A DNA stretch of 64,000 nt, taken from NCBI RefSeq assembly GCF_000328705.1, contig NC_019673.1, positions 8,071,501-8,135,500 of the forward strand, written 5' to 3'. The notes below the pieces were generated by a model. That model saw only the letters and a program-made list of their open reading frames with translations, did no database searches and was not told the origin of the DNA. Both the position numbers and the translations under genes were made by a program. This DNA comes from Saccharothrix espanaensis DSM 44229 (GTDB lineage Bacteria; Actinomycetota; Actinomycetes; Mycobacteriales; Pseudonocardiaceae). Below, one piece after another: positions 42,368 through 50,142 of the stretch. How positions within the stretch are numbered: position 1 is the first letter of the stretch; each line of letters starts with the position of its first letter.

Positions 42368-42879
42368 GGGACGTCGTGGAGTTGCTGTCCGCCGACGTGC
42401 TGGCGGACGCGGGCGAGCTCGCGGACCTGCTCACCGACGCCGTGGCCGACGGCGCGTCGGTCGGTTTCCTGGCCCCGCTGCCCCGGCCGCACGCCGTGTC
42501 GTGGTGGCGGGCCCGCGCGGCGGCCGTGGCCAACGGCGTGCTGTCGGTGTGGGTGGCCCGGGTCGACGGGCGCGTCGAGGGCACCGTCCAGGTCCGGTTC
42601 ACCACCACGCTCAACGGCACGCACCGCGCGAAGATCATCAAGCTGATCGTGCTGCGGCGGGCCCGCCGCGCCGGGCTGGGCCGGGAACTGCTGGCGGCGG
42701 CCGAGAAGTGCGCGGCGGACCGGGGCGCGAGCCTGCTCACCCTGGCCACCAAGACCGGGTCGCCCGCCGAGGCGCTGTTCCGGTCGGCGGGCTGGACCGA
42801 GGTGGGCGTGATCCCGGACTACGCGGCCGACCCGACCGGCGAGCTGCGGCCGACCACGATGTACTACAAGCGGGTCTAG
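42364..42879 (+). CDS. GNAT-family N-acetyltransferase
   Basis: 171 aa. GVLSVWVARVDGRVEGTVQV, IIKLIVLRRARRAGLGRELL (acetyl-CoA loop with RRAGLGRE) and SLLTLATKTGSPAEALFRSA then GWTEVGVIPDYA are clear. GTG 42364 overlaps the Nudix stop. The stop codon overlaps that of the converging crotonase-like gene. Substrate unknown. Confidence 0.87.
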   Translation: MRDVVELLSADVLADAGELADLLTDAVADGASVGFLAPLPRPHAVSWWRARAAAVANGVLSVWVARVDGRVEGTVQVRFTTTLNGTHRAKIIKLIVLRRARRAGLGRELLAAAEKCAADRGASLLTLATKTGSPAEALFRSAGWTEVGVIPDYAADPTGELRPTTMYYKRV

Positions 42880-43649
42880 TCGGTCCACTCCGCCGGGCGC
42901 TTCTCCAGGAACGACACCATGCCCTCCTTCGCGGCGGGCGTCTGGGACGCGGCGGCCATCACCTCGACGGCGATGGCGTACGCGTCGGCCTCGGGCCGGT
43001 CCAGCTGGGCGTAGAGGGTCTGCTTGCCCAACGCCTTGCTCGCCCGGCTGCCGCGGGTGGCCCGGCCCAGCAGGTCGGCGACGGCGTCGTCCAGCTCGGC
43101 GGCCGGCACCACCTTGTTGACCAGCCCCCACTGCTCGGCGGTCCGCGCGTCGATCACGTCGCCGGTCAGCGCGAGCTCCATCAGCCGCTTGCGCCCGACG
43201 GCCCGCGCCACCGGCACCGCCGGCGTGTGGCAGAACCAGCCGGCCTTGCCGCCCGGCAGGGCGAACCCGGCGTCCTCGGACGCCACCGCCAGGTCGCAGG
43301 ACGCGACGAGCTGGCAGCCGGCGGCCGTGGCCAGGCCGTGCACCCGCGCGATGACGACCTGCGGCACGGATTCGATGGTGCGCATCAGGTCCGTGCACAG
43401 GGTCAGCAGGTCGCGCACGCCCTCCAGGTCGCGGGCGGCGACGTCGGCGAAGTCGTGGCCGGCCGAGAACACCGGGCCCTCACCGGCCAGGACGACCCCG
43501 GCCGCGTCGGTCGCCGCGATCGCGCGGAACGCCGAGAGCAGCTCCGCCAGGTGCTCGGCGGACAGCGAGTTCCGCTTGCGGGCCCGGTCCATCGTGACGC
43601 GCACGACGCCGTCCGCCGGTTCGACGCGAATGTGCTGGTATTCGGCCAT
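42876..43649 (-). CDS. Enoyl-CoA hydratase/isomerase family protein (ECHDC3-like)
   Basis: 257 aa from ATG 43649, which lies six bases after TACGGT. Crotonase fold: VVRVTMDRARKRNSLSAEHL, oxyanion loop FSAGHDFADV and second oxyanion loop GLATAAGCQLVASCDLAVAS, then FALPGGKAGWFCHTPAVPVA. The two catalytic Glu of classical enoyl-CoA hydratase (after GGG.E and in QPE) are not at their usual places (Cys-Gln and Pro-Gly-Gly instead), so simple hydratase activity is doubtful. Closest in pattern to the ECHDC3 subgroup. Could act on a C4-C5 CoA ester but that is unproven. Confidence 0.87.
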   Translation of the reverse strand: MAEYQHIRVEPADGVVRVTMDRARKRNSLSAEHLAELLSAFRAIAATDAAGVVLAGEGPVFSAGHDFADVAARDLEGVRDLLTLCTDLMRTIESVPQVVIARVHGLATAAGCQLVASCDLAVASEDAGFALPGGKAGWFCHTPAVPVARAVGRKRLMELALTGDVIDARTAEQWGLVNKVVPAAELDDAVADLLGRATRGSRASKALGKQTLYAQLDRPEADAYAIAVEVMAAASQTPAAKEGMVSFLEKRPAEWTD

Positions 43650-43670
43650 GTCCCGACCGTAGTCGGCGGT

Positions 43671-43698
43671 GCAACCGGCCGCGCGGCGCACTCCGTCC
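43671..43698 (+). promoter_or_regulatory. ECF-sigma-like promoter of the first lipoprotein
   Basis: GCAACC (43671-43676), 17-base spacer, CGTCC (43694-43698), seven bases before the ATG. The same two boxes at the same spacing recur before the paralogue at 44522, while the spacer sequences differ. -35 AAC and -10 CGTC are typical of ECF sigma factors. Confidence 0.6.
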
Positions 43699-43705
43699 TG
43701 AGGCC

Positions 43706-44479
43706 ATGAGACCGCTCGTGCTCGCCCTGGCCGTGCTGCTCGCCGGCTGCACGGCCGGCGAACCCGCCGCCGTGACGACGCCCGCCGGCGGCCCGCCGGT
43801 CGACTTCCCGGTGGACGCCGCGCCGCGCCCGGTCGTGCTGATCGGCGAGGCCCTGAACGCCGAGGACGGACTGCGCGACGGCGACCGGCTCGACGCCGCG
43901 TTCGAGTTCGCCGGGCAGCACCCGCCGACCCCCGCGCCCGCCGAAGTCGCCCTGCCGGGCCGAATACCGGCCACCATGCCGATGATCGGCTCCGCCGACG
44001 CCGTGCGGGCCATGAGCCGCGGCACCGGCGACCCGGTCCGGCTGGTCTCCGCCGAGTTCGGCATGTCCGGGTACGCGACCGACCGCGGCCTGCGATCGCT
44101 GCCCGCGTGGAGGTTCACCACCGAGGCGGGCAGCGTGCCGGCGTGGCCGGCGCTGGAGCCCGGCACGTTCTGGAAGCTCGGGGAGGTGCGCCCGGCGACG
44201 GTGCGCGAACCGGCGCGCGTCGTCGGCGAACGCCTGTCCGTGACCACGCAGGCCCCACCGGCGGCGTGCCGCGGCGACTCACCCGCCCGCCACGTGCCCG
44301 TCATCCGGGAAACCGACAGCACCATCACAGTGGGCCTGCACCCGAGGGGTCACGTCGGCGACTGCCGGCGCAACCTGGCCATCCTCACCGAGGTGCACGA
44401 GGTGACGCTCAAGAAGCCGCTGGGCAACCGCCTGCTCCTGGACGGCGACGGCGGCGTCATCGCGGCCACACGCATGTAG
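43706..44479 (+). CDS. Lipoprotein, first of a duplicated pair
   Basis: 257 aa. Signal MRPLVLALAVLLAGCTAGEP with lipobox LAGC. The mature part has no known family: PRPVVLIGEALNAEDGLRDG, LPAWRFTTEAGSVPAWPALE, TITVGLHPRGHVGDCRRNLA and a C-terminal KPLGNRLLLDGDGGVIAATR. The gene behind it encodes a clear paralogue of identical length. Surface-exposed; probably a beta-rich domain. Likely leaderless from an ECF-type promoter. Confidence 0.82.
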   Translation: MRPLVLALAVLLAGCTAGEPAAVTTPAGGPPVDFPVDAAPRPVVLIGEALNAEDGLRDGDRLDAAFEFAGQHPPTPAPAEVALPGRIPATMPMIGSADAVRAMSRGTGDPVRLVSAEFGMSGYATDRGLRSLPAWRFTTEAGSVPAWPALEPGTFWKLGEVRPATVREPARVVGERLSVTTQAPPAACRGDSPARHVPVIRETDSTITVGLHPRGHVGDCRRNLAILTEVHEVTLKKPLGNRLLLDGDGGVIAATRM

Positions 44480-44486
44480 CCGACGT

Positions 44487-44514
44487 GCAACCGCTCTCCC
44501 CGCACGTTCCGTCC
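44487..44514 (+). promoter_or_regulatory. ECF-sigma-like promoter of the second lipoprotein
   Basis: GCAACC (44487-44492), 17-base spacer, CGTCC (44510-44514), seven bases before the ATG; an exact positional match to the promoter at 43671. Confidence 0.6.
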
Positions 44515-44521
44515 TCCGGTC

Positions 44522-45295
44522 ATGAGACTGCGAGTGTTGGCCTTGGCCGTGCTGCTCACCGGCTGCGCGTCCGGCGGCAACACCGCCGCCCCGCTCAGCA
44601 CCACACCGGACGACTTCCCGGCGACCACCGCCCCACGCCCGATCGTCCTGATCGGCGACCTGCTCCAAGTCGTGGACGGCCTGCGCGGTGACGACAAGGT
44701 CGACAGCGGCCTCAACTTCACCGCACAACACCCTCCAACACCCCAACCGGCCCCCGTGGCCCTCCCCGACGGCACCCGCCCCACCCTCCCCCTGATCGGC
44801 TCGTCCGACGCCCTGAACCGCATGCCCCGAAGAACCGCTCCCACCACCACGTCGACCCTGGTCAGCGTCGAGTTCGGCACCGCCGAGTTCCCCACCGACC
44901 GGGGCCCGTGGACGCTGCCCGCGTGGCGGTTCACCAGTGAGGCGGGCAGCGTGCTCGCGTGGCCCGCGCTGGAGCCCGGGGCATTCTGGAAGCCCGGCGA
45001 GGTGCGCCCGGCGATCTCCACCGACCAGGCGACCGCGACGGACCGCGAGCTGACGGTGTCGATGCCCGCCGCGCCGGCACCGTGCCCCGGCGACGCCCCC
45101 GCCCGCAACGAGGCCGTGGTCCAGGAGACCGCCGGCACCGTCACGGTGGGCGTGCGGACGATCGGCGAGGTCGGGAACTGCGCGCGCACGCTCGCCGTGA
45201 CCACCCAGCCCTACCGGGTGCCGCTGGCCGCGCCGCTGGGCAACCGCCTGCTGGTGGACGAGCAGGGCGGGGTCATCGTCGTCACGAGGCCGTAG
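44522..45295 (+). CDS. Lipoprotein, second of a duplicated pair
   Basis: 257 aa. Signal MRLRVLALAVLLTGCASGGN with lipobox LTGC. Aligns along its whole length with the preceding gene (PRPIVLIGDLLQVVDGLRGD, LPAWRFTSEAGSVLAWPALE, APLGNRLLVDEQGGVIVVTR), with the same two conserved Cys in the second half. Its stop overlaps the 3' end of the converging GlxA-type gene by 14 bases. Confidence 0.82.
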   Translation: MRLRVLALAVLLTGCASGGNTAAPLSTTPDDFPATTAPRPIVLIGDLLQVVDGLRGDDKVDSGLNFTAQHPPTPQPAPVALPDGTRPTLPLIGSSDALNRMPRRTAPTTTSTLVSVEFGTAEFPTDRGPWTLPAWRFTSEAGSVLAWPALEPGAFWKPGEVRPAISTDQATATDRELTVSMPAAPAPCPGDAPARNEAVVQETAGTVTVGVRTIGEVGNCARTLAVTTQPYRVPLAAPLGNRLLVDEQGGVIVVTRP

Positions 45296-46232
45296 GCACC
45301 CGGAACGTGCGGCGGTAGGCGTCGGGCGCGACACCGAGTTCGGCCCGCAGCCGCCGCCGCAGGTTCGCGGCGGTGCCCAGCCCGGACCGCTCGGCCACCC
45401 GGTGCACGGTCAGGTCCGTGGTCTCCAGCAACCGTTGCGCCAGCAGCACCCGCTGGGTCTGCAACCACCGCCCCGGCGTGCTGCCGGTGGCGGCCAGGAA
45501 CACCCGGTGGAACGTCCGCTCGCTCAGCCCCGCGTGCACCGCGAGGTCGCCGACGCCGATCGGCTCGGCCAGCCTGCCCACCGCCCAGTCGACCGTGGCC
45601 GACAGCCCGCCGCGCTCGGTCCGGTGCGGCAGCGGCGGGTCCACGTACTGCCGCTGCCCGCCCTCCCGGGTCGGCGGCATCACCAGCCGGCGGGCCAGCG
45701 CGGCGGCCACGTCCGCGCCGTGCACCCGCCGCACCAGGTGCAGGCACAGGTCCAGCCCGCCGACCACGCCCGCCGAGGTCAGCACGTCACCCTCGTCGGC
45801 GAACAGCACGTCCCGCAACACCGTCGCCGCAGGTGCCTTGTGCTCCAACGCATCCAGCAAGCGCCAGTGCGTGGTCGCCGCGCGCCCGTCGAGCATCCCG
45901 GCCGCGGCCAGCGTGAAGGCCCCGGAGCACAGCGCCGCGACCGTGCCGTCGAACGCCCGCAGCGCCCGGACCACCGATCGGGGCACCTCCGCGAACGGGT
46001 CCACCCGCCCCGGCACGACGACGAGGTCGCACCCCCTCAGCCCGGACAGCCCGTGCGTCGCGGGCATGACGCCCACCGGGTGCGTCGGCGTGGCGACCCG
46101 TCCCGGCGCGCACACCCGGACCTCGGACGGCGGCACGCCGGAGTCGACCCGGGGCACCGCCCAGACCTCGCCGACCACCGAGATGTCGAACGTCCGACTG
46201 CCCGGCAACACCAGCACGCCGATCGTGAGCAT
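45282..46232 (-). CDS. GlxA-type AraC-family transcriptional regulator
   Basis: 316 aa from ATG 46232 (TACTTT six bases upstream, probably leaderless). Residues 1-170 are a DJ-1/PfpI-like domain (LTIGVLVLPGSRTFDISVVG, VAALCSGAFTLAAAGMLDGR with the Cys, ATTHWRLLDAL, VLTSAGVVGGLDLCLHLVRR). An AraC DNA-binding domain follows (GVGDLAVHAGLSERTFHRVF and a C-terminal HTH near LGTAANLRRRLRAELGVAPD). It diverges from a cysteine hydrolase gene, a pairing common for this regulator type, which suggests control of that enzyme. Confidence 0.92.
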   Translation of the reverse strand: MLTIGVLVLPGSRTFDISVVGEVWAVPRVDSGVPPSEVRVCAPGRVATPTHPVGVMPATHGLSGLRGCDLVVVPGRVDPFAEVPRSVVRALRAFDGTVAALCSGAFTLAAAGMLDGRAATTHWRLLDALEHKAPAATVLRDVLFADEGDVLTSAGVVGGLDLCLHLVRRVHGADVAAALARRLVMPPTREGGQRQYVDPPLPHRTERGGLSATVDWAVGRLAEPIGVGDLAVHAGLSERTFHRVFLAATGSTPGRWLQTQRVLLAQRLLETTDLTVHRVAERSGLGTAANLRRRLRAELGVAPDAYRRTFRVPTAS

Positions 46233-46305
46233 GGCAGGAAAGTACCGGATCGCGCAGGTTCCGCCACTCCCCCCACCGGCCCCGGACCCAGCACGATCTA
46301 CAGCC

Positions 46306-46821
46306 ATGACGAACAAGGTGCTGATCCTGATCGACGTCCAGCGCGGCTTCGACTCCCCGGCCTGGGGCACCCGCAACAACCCCGACGCGGAGGCCAACAT
46401 CGCCGCCCTCCTCGCCGCGTGGACCGGCCCGCTCGTGCTGGTGCGCCACGACTCCAGCAAGGGCTCGCTGAGCCCCGGCCAGGACGGCAACCGGTTCAAG
46501 CCGGAACTGGCCGACGCCGCGCCCGACCTGATGTTCGCGAAGAAGGTGAACTCGGCGTTCCACGGCGAGGTCGACCTGCACGCGTGGCTGACCAACCGCG
46601 GCATCACCGAGATCGTGCTGGCCGGCATCCAGACCAACATGTGCGTCGAGACGACCGCCCGCGTGGCCGGGAACCTGGGCTACGACGTCAAGGTCGTCCT
46701 GGACGCGACCTTCACCTTCGGCATCGAGGACCTCACCGCCGACCAGCTCTACCAGGCCACCGCCACCAACCTCCGCAGCGGCGGCTTCGCCGAAATCAAG
46801 TCCACAAAGGACTACCTCTGA
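46306..46821 (+). CDS. Isochorismatase-family cysteine hydrolase
   Basis: 171 aa. Triad visible: Asp in VLILIDVQRGFDSPAW (10), Lys in MFAKKVNSAFHG (about 79) and Cys in AGIQTNMCVETTARVAGNLG (about 111). These enzymes hydrolyse amides such as nicotinamide, N-carbamoyl compounds or ureas. Substrate not evident. Divergent from the GlxA-type regulator. Confidence 0.92.
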   Translation: MTNKVLILIDVQRGFDSPAWGTRNNPDAEANIAALLAAWTGPLVLVRHDSSKGSLSPGQDGNRFKPELADAAPDLMFAKKVNSAFHGEVDLHAWLTNRGITEIVLAGIQTNMCVETTARVAGNLGYDVKVVLDATFTFGIEDLTADQLYQATATNLRSGGFAEIKSTKDYL

Positions 46822-46848
46822 CCCCCGACACCCCTCACAACCCCCACA

Positions 46849-46930
46849 CCCCTCAAGGGCCCCACACCCCACCCTTCAGGGCCCCACACCCCACCCCTTC
46901 GGGCCCCCACACCCTTCCCCTCAGCCCTCA
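46849..46930. repeat. C-rich imperfect tandem repeat after a stop codon
   Basis: Three imperfect units of about 22-24 bp (around GGGCCCCACACCCCACCC and variants) fill most of the gap between the converging hydrolase and ethylmalonyl-CoA mutase genes. No gene is supported in this gap. Confidence 0.65.
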
Positions 46931-46992
46931 TCCCCTCCGGGTCCTAGCGACCCCTCCGGACCCGGTGGCAGCCCCCCTCCCCCACCCACTCC

Positions 46993-48984
46993 CTACAACC
47001 CATTCGCCTCACGAATCACCGACACGATCTCGTCCATGATCTGCGTCAACTCGTAGTCCTTGGGCGTGAACACTCGGGCGATTCCCCGATCCCGGAGCTT
47101 GTCGGCGTCGTCGGGCGGCACGATGCCCCCGACGATGACCGGCACGTCACCGGCCCCGGCCGCGCGCAGCCCGTCCACCACCGCCGGCACGACCTCCAGG
47201 TGCGAGCCGGACAGGATCGACAGCCCGACCACGTGCACGTCCTCCTGCACCGCCGCCGCGACGATCTGCGCGGGCGTGAGCCGGATCCCCTGGTAGACCA
47301 CCTCGAACCCGACGTCACGGGCCCGGACGGCGACCTGCTCCGCGCCGTTGGAGTGCCCGTCCAGCCCCGGCTTGCCGACCAGGATCCGCAGCCGCTCGCC
47401 CAGTTCCTCGCCGGTGGCCCGCACCCGCTCGCGCACCCGCGCGATCTCCGCTCCCGCCTCACCGGACGCCGAAGCCGCCGAAACCCCGGTGGGAGCGCGG
47501 TACTCGCCGAACGTCCCGCGCAAAGCGGAGGCCCACTCGCCGGTCGTGACGCCGGCCTTGGCGCACGCGATGGTCGACTCGACCAGGTTCCGGTCGGTCT
47601 TCGCCGCCGCCCGCAGATCGTCCAAAGTGGACGCCACCAGCGTCTCGTCCCGCCCGTCCCGCCACTGCCGGATGGCTTCCACGGCGTGCTGCTCGACGAT
47701 CGGGTCGATGGTCTCGATGGCGTTCGCGCCCTCGGCCTGCAACGGCGAGGGTTCGGTGGTGGCGAACTTGTTCACGCCCACGACCACGTCTTCGCCGGAC
47801 TCGACCCGCCGGCGCCGATCGGCCAACGACGACACGAGCGCCGACTTCATGTACCCGGACTCGACGGCCGCGACCGCGCCGCCCATCGCCTGCACCCGGT
47901 CGATCTCGGCCCGCGCGCCCGTCACGATCTCCTCGACCTTGGCCTCCACCACCTTGGAGCCCTCGAACAGGTCGTCGTACTCCAGCAGGTCCGTCTCGTA
48001 GGCCAGCACCTGCTGCATCCGCAACGCCCACTGCTGGTCCCACGGCCGGGGCAGGCCGAGCGCCTCGTTCCACGCCGGCAGCTGGATCGCCCGCGCACGC
48101 GCGTCGCGCGACAGGGAGACGGCCAGCATCTCCAGCACGATCCGCTGCACGTTGTTCTCCGGCTGGGCTTCGGTCAACCCCAGCGAGTTGACCTGCACGC
48201 CGTAGCGGAAGCGCCGGTGCTTGGGGTTCTCGATGCCGTAGCGGTCGCGGGTGATCTCGTCCCAGATGCGGACGAACGCCCGCATCTTGCACATCTCCTC
48301 GATGAACCGCACCCCGGCGTTGACGAAGAACGAGATGCGCGCGACCACCTCGCCGCGCCGTTCCTCGGGCACCTGGCCGGAGTCGAACACCGAGTCGAGC
48401 ACGGCGATCGCCGTCGACATCGAGTACGCGATCTCCTGCGCCGGCGTCGCACCGACCTCCTGGAGGTGGTACGAGCAGATGTTGATCGGGTTCCACTTCG
48501 GCACGTTCGACACGGTCCACGCGACCATGTCGGTGATCAGCCGCAGGCTGGGGCCGGGCGGGAACACGTAGGTGCCCCGGGAGAGGTACTCCTTGATGAT
48601 GTCGTTCTGCGTCGTGCCGGACAGCGCGGCCCGGTCCGCGCCCTGCTCCTCGGCCACGCTGACGTAGAGCGCGAGCAGCCACATGGCCGTCGCGTTGATC
48701 GTCATCGAGGTGTTCGCCTCGCCGAGCGGGATCCGGTCGAACAACCGGCGCATGTCGCCGAGGTGGCTGATCGGCACGCCGACCTTGCCGACCTCGCCCC
48801 GGGCGAGTTCGTCGTCGGGGTCGTAGCCGGTCTGCGTGGGCAGGTCGAACGCCACGGAGAGGCCGGTCTGCCCCTTGTCCAGGTTGCGGCGGTAGAGCTC
48901 GTTCGAGGCGGTGGCGCTGGAGTGTCCCGCGTAAGTGCGCATCACCCACGGGCGGTCGCGCTCGCGGTCGGCCGGGTACGGCAC
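46993..48984 (-). CDS. ecm: Ethylmalonyl-CoA mutase (MeaA type)
   Basis: 663 aa. Adenosylcobalamin-dependent rearrangement of (2R)-ethylmalonyl-CoA to methylsuccinyl-CoA. The N-terminal barrel has RPWVMRTYAGHSSATASNEL and GQTGLSVAFDLPTQTGYDPD, typical of MeaA/Ecm, with substrate residues in TSMTINATAMWLLALYVSVA. The C-terminal B12 domain has the DxHxxG motif KPGLDGHSNGAEQVAVRARD (His the lower cobalt ligand) and GLSILSGSHL. Single chain with fused B12 domain, unlike two-subunit methylmalonyl-CoA mutase. GTG 48984 follows GGAGG. A GTTAC-type palindrome lies at 49015. Partners in the window: Ccr, epimerase, MeaB and the adenosyltransferase. Confidence 0.94.
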   Translation of the reverse strand: MPYPADRERDRPWVMRTYAGHSSATASNELYRRNLDKGQTGLSVAFDLPTQTGYDPDDELARGEVGKVGVPISHLGDMRRLFDRIPLGEANTSMTINATAMWLLALYVSVAEEQGADRAALSGTTQNDIIKEYLSRGTYVFPPGPSLRLITDMVAWTVSNVPKWNPINICSYHLQEVGATPAQEIAYSMSTAIAVLDSVFDSGQVPEERRGEVVARISFFVNAGVRFIEEMCKMRAFVRIWDEITRDRYGIENPKHRRFRYGVQVNSLGLTEAQPENNVQRIVLEMLAVSLSRDARARAIQLPAWNEALGLPRPWDQQWALRMQQVLAYETDLLEYDDLFEGSKVVEAKVEEIVTGARAEIDRVQAMGGAVAAVESGYMKSALVSSLADRRRRVESGEDVVVGVNKFATTEPSPLQAEGANAIETIDPIVEQHAVEAIRQWRDGRDETLVASTLDDLRAAAKTDRNLVESTIACAKAGVTTGEWASALRGTFGEYRAPTGVSAASASGEAGAEIARVRERVRATGEELGERLRILVGKPGLDGHSNGAEQVAVRARDVGFEVVYQGIRLTPAQIVAAAVQEDVHVVGLSILSGSHLEVVPAVVDGLRAAGAGDVPVIVGGIVPPDDADKLRDRGIARVFTPKDYELTQIMDEIVSVIREANGL

Positions 48985-49014
48985 GGCAACCTCCTACGAC
49001 GTTGTTCCCCGTAG

Positions 49015-49030
49015 CGTACTGACGAGTAAC
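49015..49030. promoter_or_regulatory. GTTAC-N6-GTAAC-type site before ecm
   Basis: On the minus strand GTTAC-TCGTCA-GTACG, 31 bp before the ecm start and 47 bp before the divergent small gene. Shares TGTTACTCGWCAGTA with the aldehyde dehydrogenase site. Confidence 0.6.
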
Positions 49031-49076
49031 ACAGCCGCCGGCGTGCCGTTGCTCACTGAATCGGTGCTGGAGGAGC

Positions 49077-49373
49077 ATGGACACCGTGACCGCGCTCATC
49101 CAGATCCTGCTCGTGGCCGTGGTCCTCGGTGCCCTGGCGCTCCTGCTGCGCTGGGCGTTCGGCAACGACCGGCGTGCCGTACCCGATTACACCGGAGAAG
49201 ACTTCGGCCTGCTCACCGAAGTGGCCGTGGTGCCCACCCCGGAGGCGGCCCGGGTCCTGGCGGAACGCCTGCGCGCGGCGGGCATCAAGACCACCATCGC
49301 GACCCGTGGCGACCTGCACCGCCTGCTGGTCTTCCCCGCCGACGCGGCGAACGCGAAACTCCTGCTCCGCTGA
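49077..49373 (+). CDS. Small membrane-anchored protein, DUF2007-like
   Basis: 98 aa. One membrane segment (LIQILLVAVVLGALALLLRW), then a cytoplasmic domain with VAVVPTPEAARVLAERLRAA and GIKTTIATRGDLHRLLVFPA, similar to the DUF2007 putative signal-transducing fold (a switch of substrate-facing residues between neighbours cannot be judged). GGAGGAG precedes the ATG. Divergent from ecm across 92 bp. Confidence 0.75.
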   Translation: MDTVTALIQILLVAVVLGALALLLRWAFGNDRRAVPDYTGEDFGLLTEVAVVPTPEAARVLAERLRAAGIKTTIATRGDLHRLLVFPADAANAKLLLR

Positions 49374-49377
49374 CCGC

Positions 49378-49470
49378 GAAGACCCCCGCCACCCTTCCGC
49401 GACGGCCAGCGTCAGCCCCCGCCATCCTTCCGCGACGACAGTGTCGTACCCCCCTGCCATCCTTGATCCC
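49378..49470. repeat. About 32-bp direct repeats after a stop codon
   Basis: CCCCCGCCAYCCTTCCGCGAC occurs twice 32 bp apart (near 49384 and 49416), with a third, weaker CCCCCCTGCCATCCTTG copy near 49449. They fill the short gap between the small membrane protein stop and the DinB gene. Confidence 0.7.
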
Positions 49471-50052
49471 ATGACCACGAAGTCACACCTGCACCACTAC
49501 CTGAAACAGGCCCGGGAAGCCATAGTCTGGAAACTCGACGGCCTGTCCGAGTACGACATCCGCCGTCCGCTCACCCCGACCGGAACCAACCTGCTGGGCC
49601 TGGTCAAGCACCTGGCGTCAGTGGAGAGCGGCTACCTGGGCAACGTCTTCGGCCGCCCGTTCCCGGAGGACGTCCCGGCCCTGCGCGACGACGCGGAGCA
49701 GAACGCGGACATGTGGGCGACAGCCGACGAATCCCGAGCGGACGTCATCGCCTTCTACCGCCGCGTCTGGACCCACTCGGACGCCACGGTCGAGTCCCTG
49801 GACACCGACGCGACCGGCAAGGTCCCCTGGTGGCCGGAAGAACGCCGCACGGTGACCCTCGACCAGATCATGATCCACATGATCGCGGAGACCAACCGCC
49901 ACGCGGGCCACGCGGACATCGTCCGAGAACTGGTCGACGGCCAAGCGGGCCACCGCGCGGAAGTGGACAACATGGCCGAAGGCGACCGCACCTGGTGGCA
50001 CGACTACCACGCCCGACTAGAAGCCACCGCCCGCCACTTCCAGGCCACCTGA
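49471..50052 (+). CDS. DinB-family (DUF664) protein
   Basis: 193 aa. Four-helix-bundle DinB/DUF664 protein with three likely metal His: KHLASVESGYLGNVFG (His about 49), HMIAETNRHAGHADIVRELV with two. Related proteins are mycothiol- or bacillithiol-dependent transferases; the specific reaction is unknown. ATG 49471. Confidence 0.87.
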   Translation: MTTKSHLHHYLKQAREAIVWKLDGLSEYDIRRPLTPTGTNLLGLVKHLASVESGYLGNVFGRPFPEDVPALRDDAEQNADMWATADESRADVIAFYRRVWTHSDATVESLDTDATGKVPWWPEERRTVTLDQIMIHMIAETNRHAGHADIVRELVDGQAGHRAEVDNMAEGDRTWWHDYHARLEATARHFQAT

Positions 50053-50059
50053 CCCCACC

Positions 50060-50142
50060 ACCGCCCTACGGCGCCCCTCTACGGCACACCTCTGCGACAC
50101 ACCTCTACGGTGCCTCTCCGGAGCCGCCTCTACGGTGCGACG
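50060..50142. repeat. Imperfect repeat overlapping the murA stop codon
   Basis: About four to five degenerate units built on CCTCTACGGTGC occupy the gap between the converging DinB and murA genes; the last one includes the murA stop codon. Confidence 0.65.
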
